Below, in pieces: positions 63,751-64,000 of a stretch of 64,000 bases of DNA (positions are counted from its first letter, which is position 1; each line of letters starts with the position of its first letter). The stretch comes from Paraburkholderia terricola. Its GTDB lineage: Bacteria; Pseudomonadota; Gammaproteobacteria; Burkholderiales; Burkholderiaceae. The stretch lies in contig NZ_FRAB01000022.1 of assembly GCF_900142195.1 (NCBI RefSeq), forward strand, positions 37,794 to 101,793. The letters run 5' to 3'. The notes under the pieces are model-generated. The model saw only the letters and a list, made by a program, of their open reading frames with translations. It made no database searches and was not told the origin of the DNA. The translations under genes were made by a program, and so were the position numbers.

Positions 63751-64000
63751 TCAGAGAGCCTCCAGGAAGGCGAGCAACGGATCTGGAGGTTTGTAGCGTG
63801 TCGGTGCAAGACCACTCGCCGTCGCGTGCGCGAGCGCGCGTTCCTTGAGTTGCATGTCGGCGTGCAAATAGATCTGAGTAGTCTCGGAGGACTCGTGACC
63901 GAGCCAGAGCGCGATCACGGTCAGGTCGACGCCGTGATGCATCAGGCTCATCGCGGCCGTGTGCCGAAGCGTATGAGGCGTTATTGATTTCTTCTTCAGC
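63751..64000 (-). CDS. Tyrosine recombinase/integrase, C-terminal part (continues beyond window)
   Basis: The open frame entering from the right edge encodes 82 residues: KKKSITPHTLRHTAAMSLMH gives the HxLRH box, ALWLGHESSETTQIYLH gives the second box and catalytic Tyr, and the tail RYKPPDPLLAFLEAL closes the protein. The catalytic His/Arg/His/Tyr residues visible here are intact. The tail resembles that of the last gene of recombinase-in-trio elements. The N-terminal part lies outside the window, so completeness is unknown. Confidence 0.88.
   Translation of the reverse strand, partial: LKKKSITPHTLRHTAAMSLMHHGVDLTVIALWLGHESSETTQIYLHADMQLKERALAHATASGLAPTRYKPPDPLLAFLEAL

Overview
The window looks like a piece of the main chromosome of a beta-proteobacterium of the Burkholderiaceae, most likely Paraburkholderia or a close Burkholderia relative. 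The grounds are high GC with strong GC bias at third codon positions, the gene order gatCA / mreBCD-mrdA-rodA, a rsmB-DUF4390-ntrY-ntrX operon, a QueE of the CX14CX2C type, and a def-fmt / dprA divergent pair. The species assignment is inference from protein families and gene order, not from a database search.

Layout. 1-8.1 kb: divergent gatC-gatA (left, gatA cut by the window edge) and the rod-shape cluster mreB-mreC-mreD-mrdA-rodA (right). 8.2-12 kb: a Sel1-repeat protein with an HpaI-type aldolase, then queC-queE-queD for the queuosine precursor. 12.3-21.2 kb, all leftward: tRNA-Phe, ntrX, ntrY, DUF4390, rsmB, htpX, lysE-like, fmt, def. 21.4-26.2 kb, rightward: dprA, a thioredoxin-like gene and topoisomerase III (topB). 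26.3-32.4 kb: a LysR regulator, GTP-dependent PEP carboxykinase, a D-2-hydroxyacid dehydrogenase preceded by a perfect CRP-like palindrome, a patatin-like lipase and a hotdog thioesterase. 32.6-42.9 kb: tRNA-Lys, a glycosyltransferase, a PAP2 phosphatase, two lipoproteins (one of only 55 aa), a second LysE exporter, an AraC regulator, an amino-acid binding protein, a PLP aminotransferase, dbpA and a small zinc-ribbon protein.

43-53 kb holds two compact response modules. The first is a MerR/CadR-type regulator divergent from a His-rich Cd/Zn/Pb P-type ATPase, with a textbook 19-bp-spaced MerR operator. The second is an ethanolamine catabolic set: AraC/EutR-like regulator, ExaC-type aldehyde dehydrogenase with DUF779 partner, and eat-eutB-eutC. 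Permease, ammonia-lyase and aldehyde dehydrogenase would take ethanolamine through acetaldehyde to acetate, without a microcompartment.

53-64 kb is the accessory part and the most interesting. It carries a retron-type reverse transcriptase that keeps motifs up to the first catalytic Asp, then runs in frame into what looks like the C-terminus of a Nampt/nicotinate phosphoribosyltransferase. Upstream of it lies a hairpin-rich non-coding segment bounded by an inverted repeat, a candidate msr-msd RNA. Next comes an orphan type VI secretion island (PAAR, VgrG with a C-terminal extension, a 750-aa unrecognised cargo candidate, a SUMF1-domain lipoprotein). It is followed by a broken Rhs tip with an adjacent immunity-like gene. 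The window ends in the C-terminal part of a tyrosine recombinase whose 3' flank carries palindromic and direct repeats like a mobile-element end. No rRNA, CRISPR array or complete prophage was seen.
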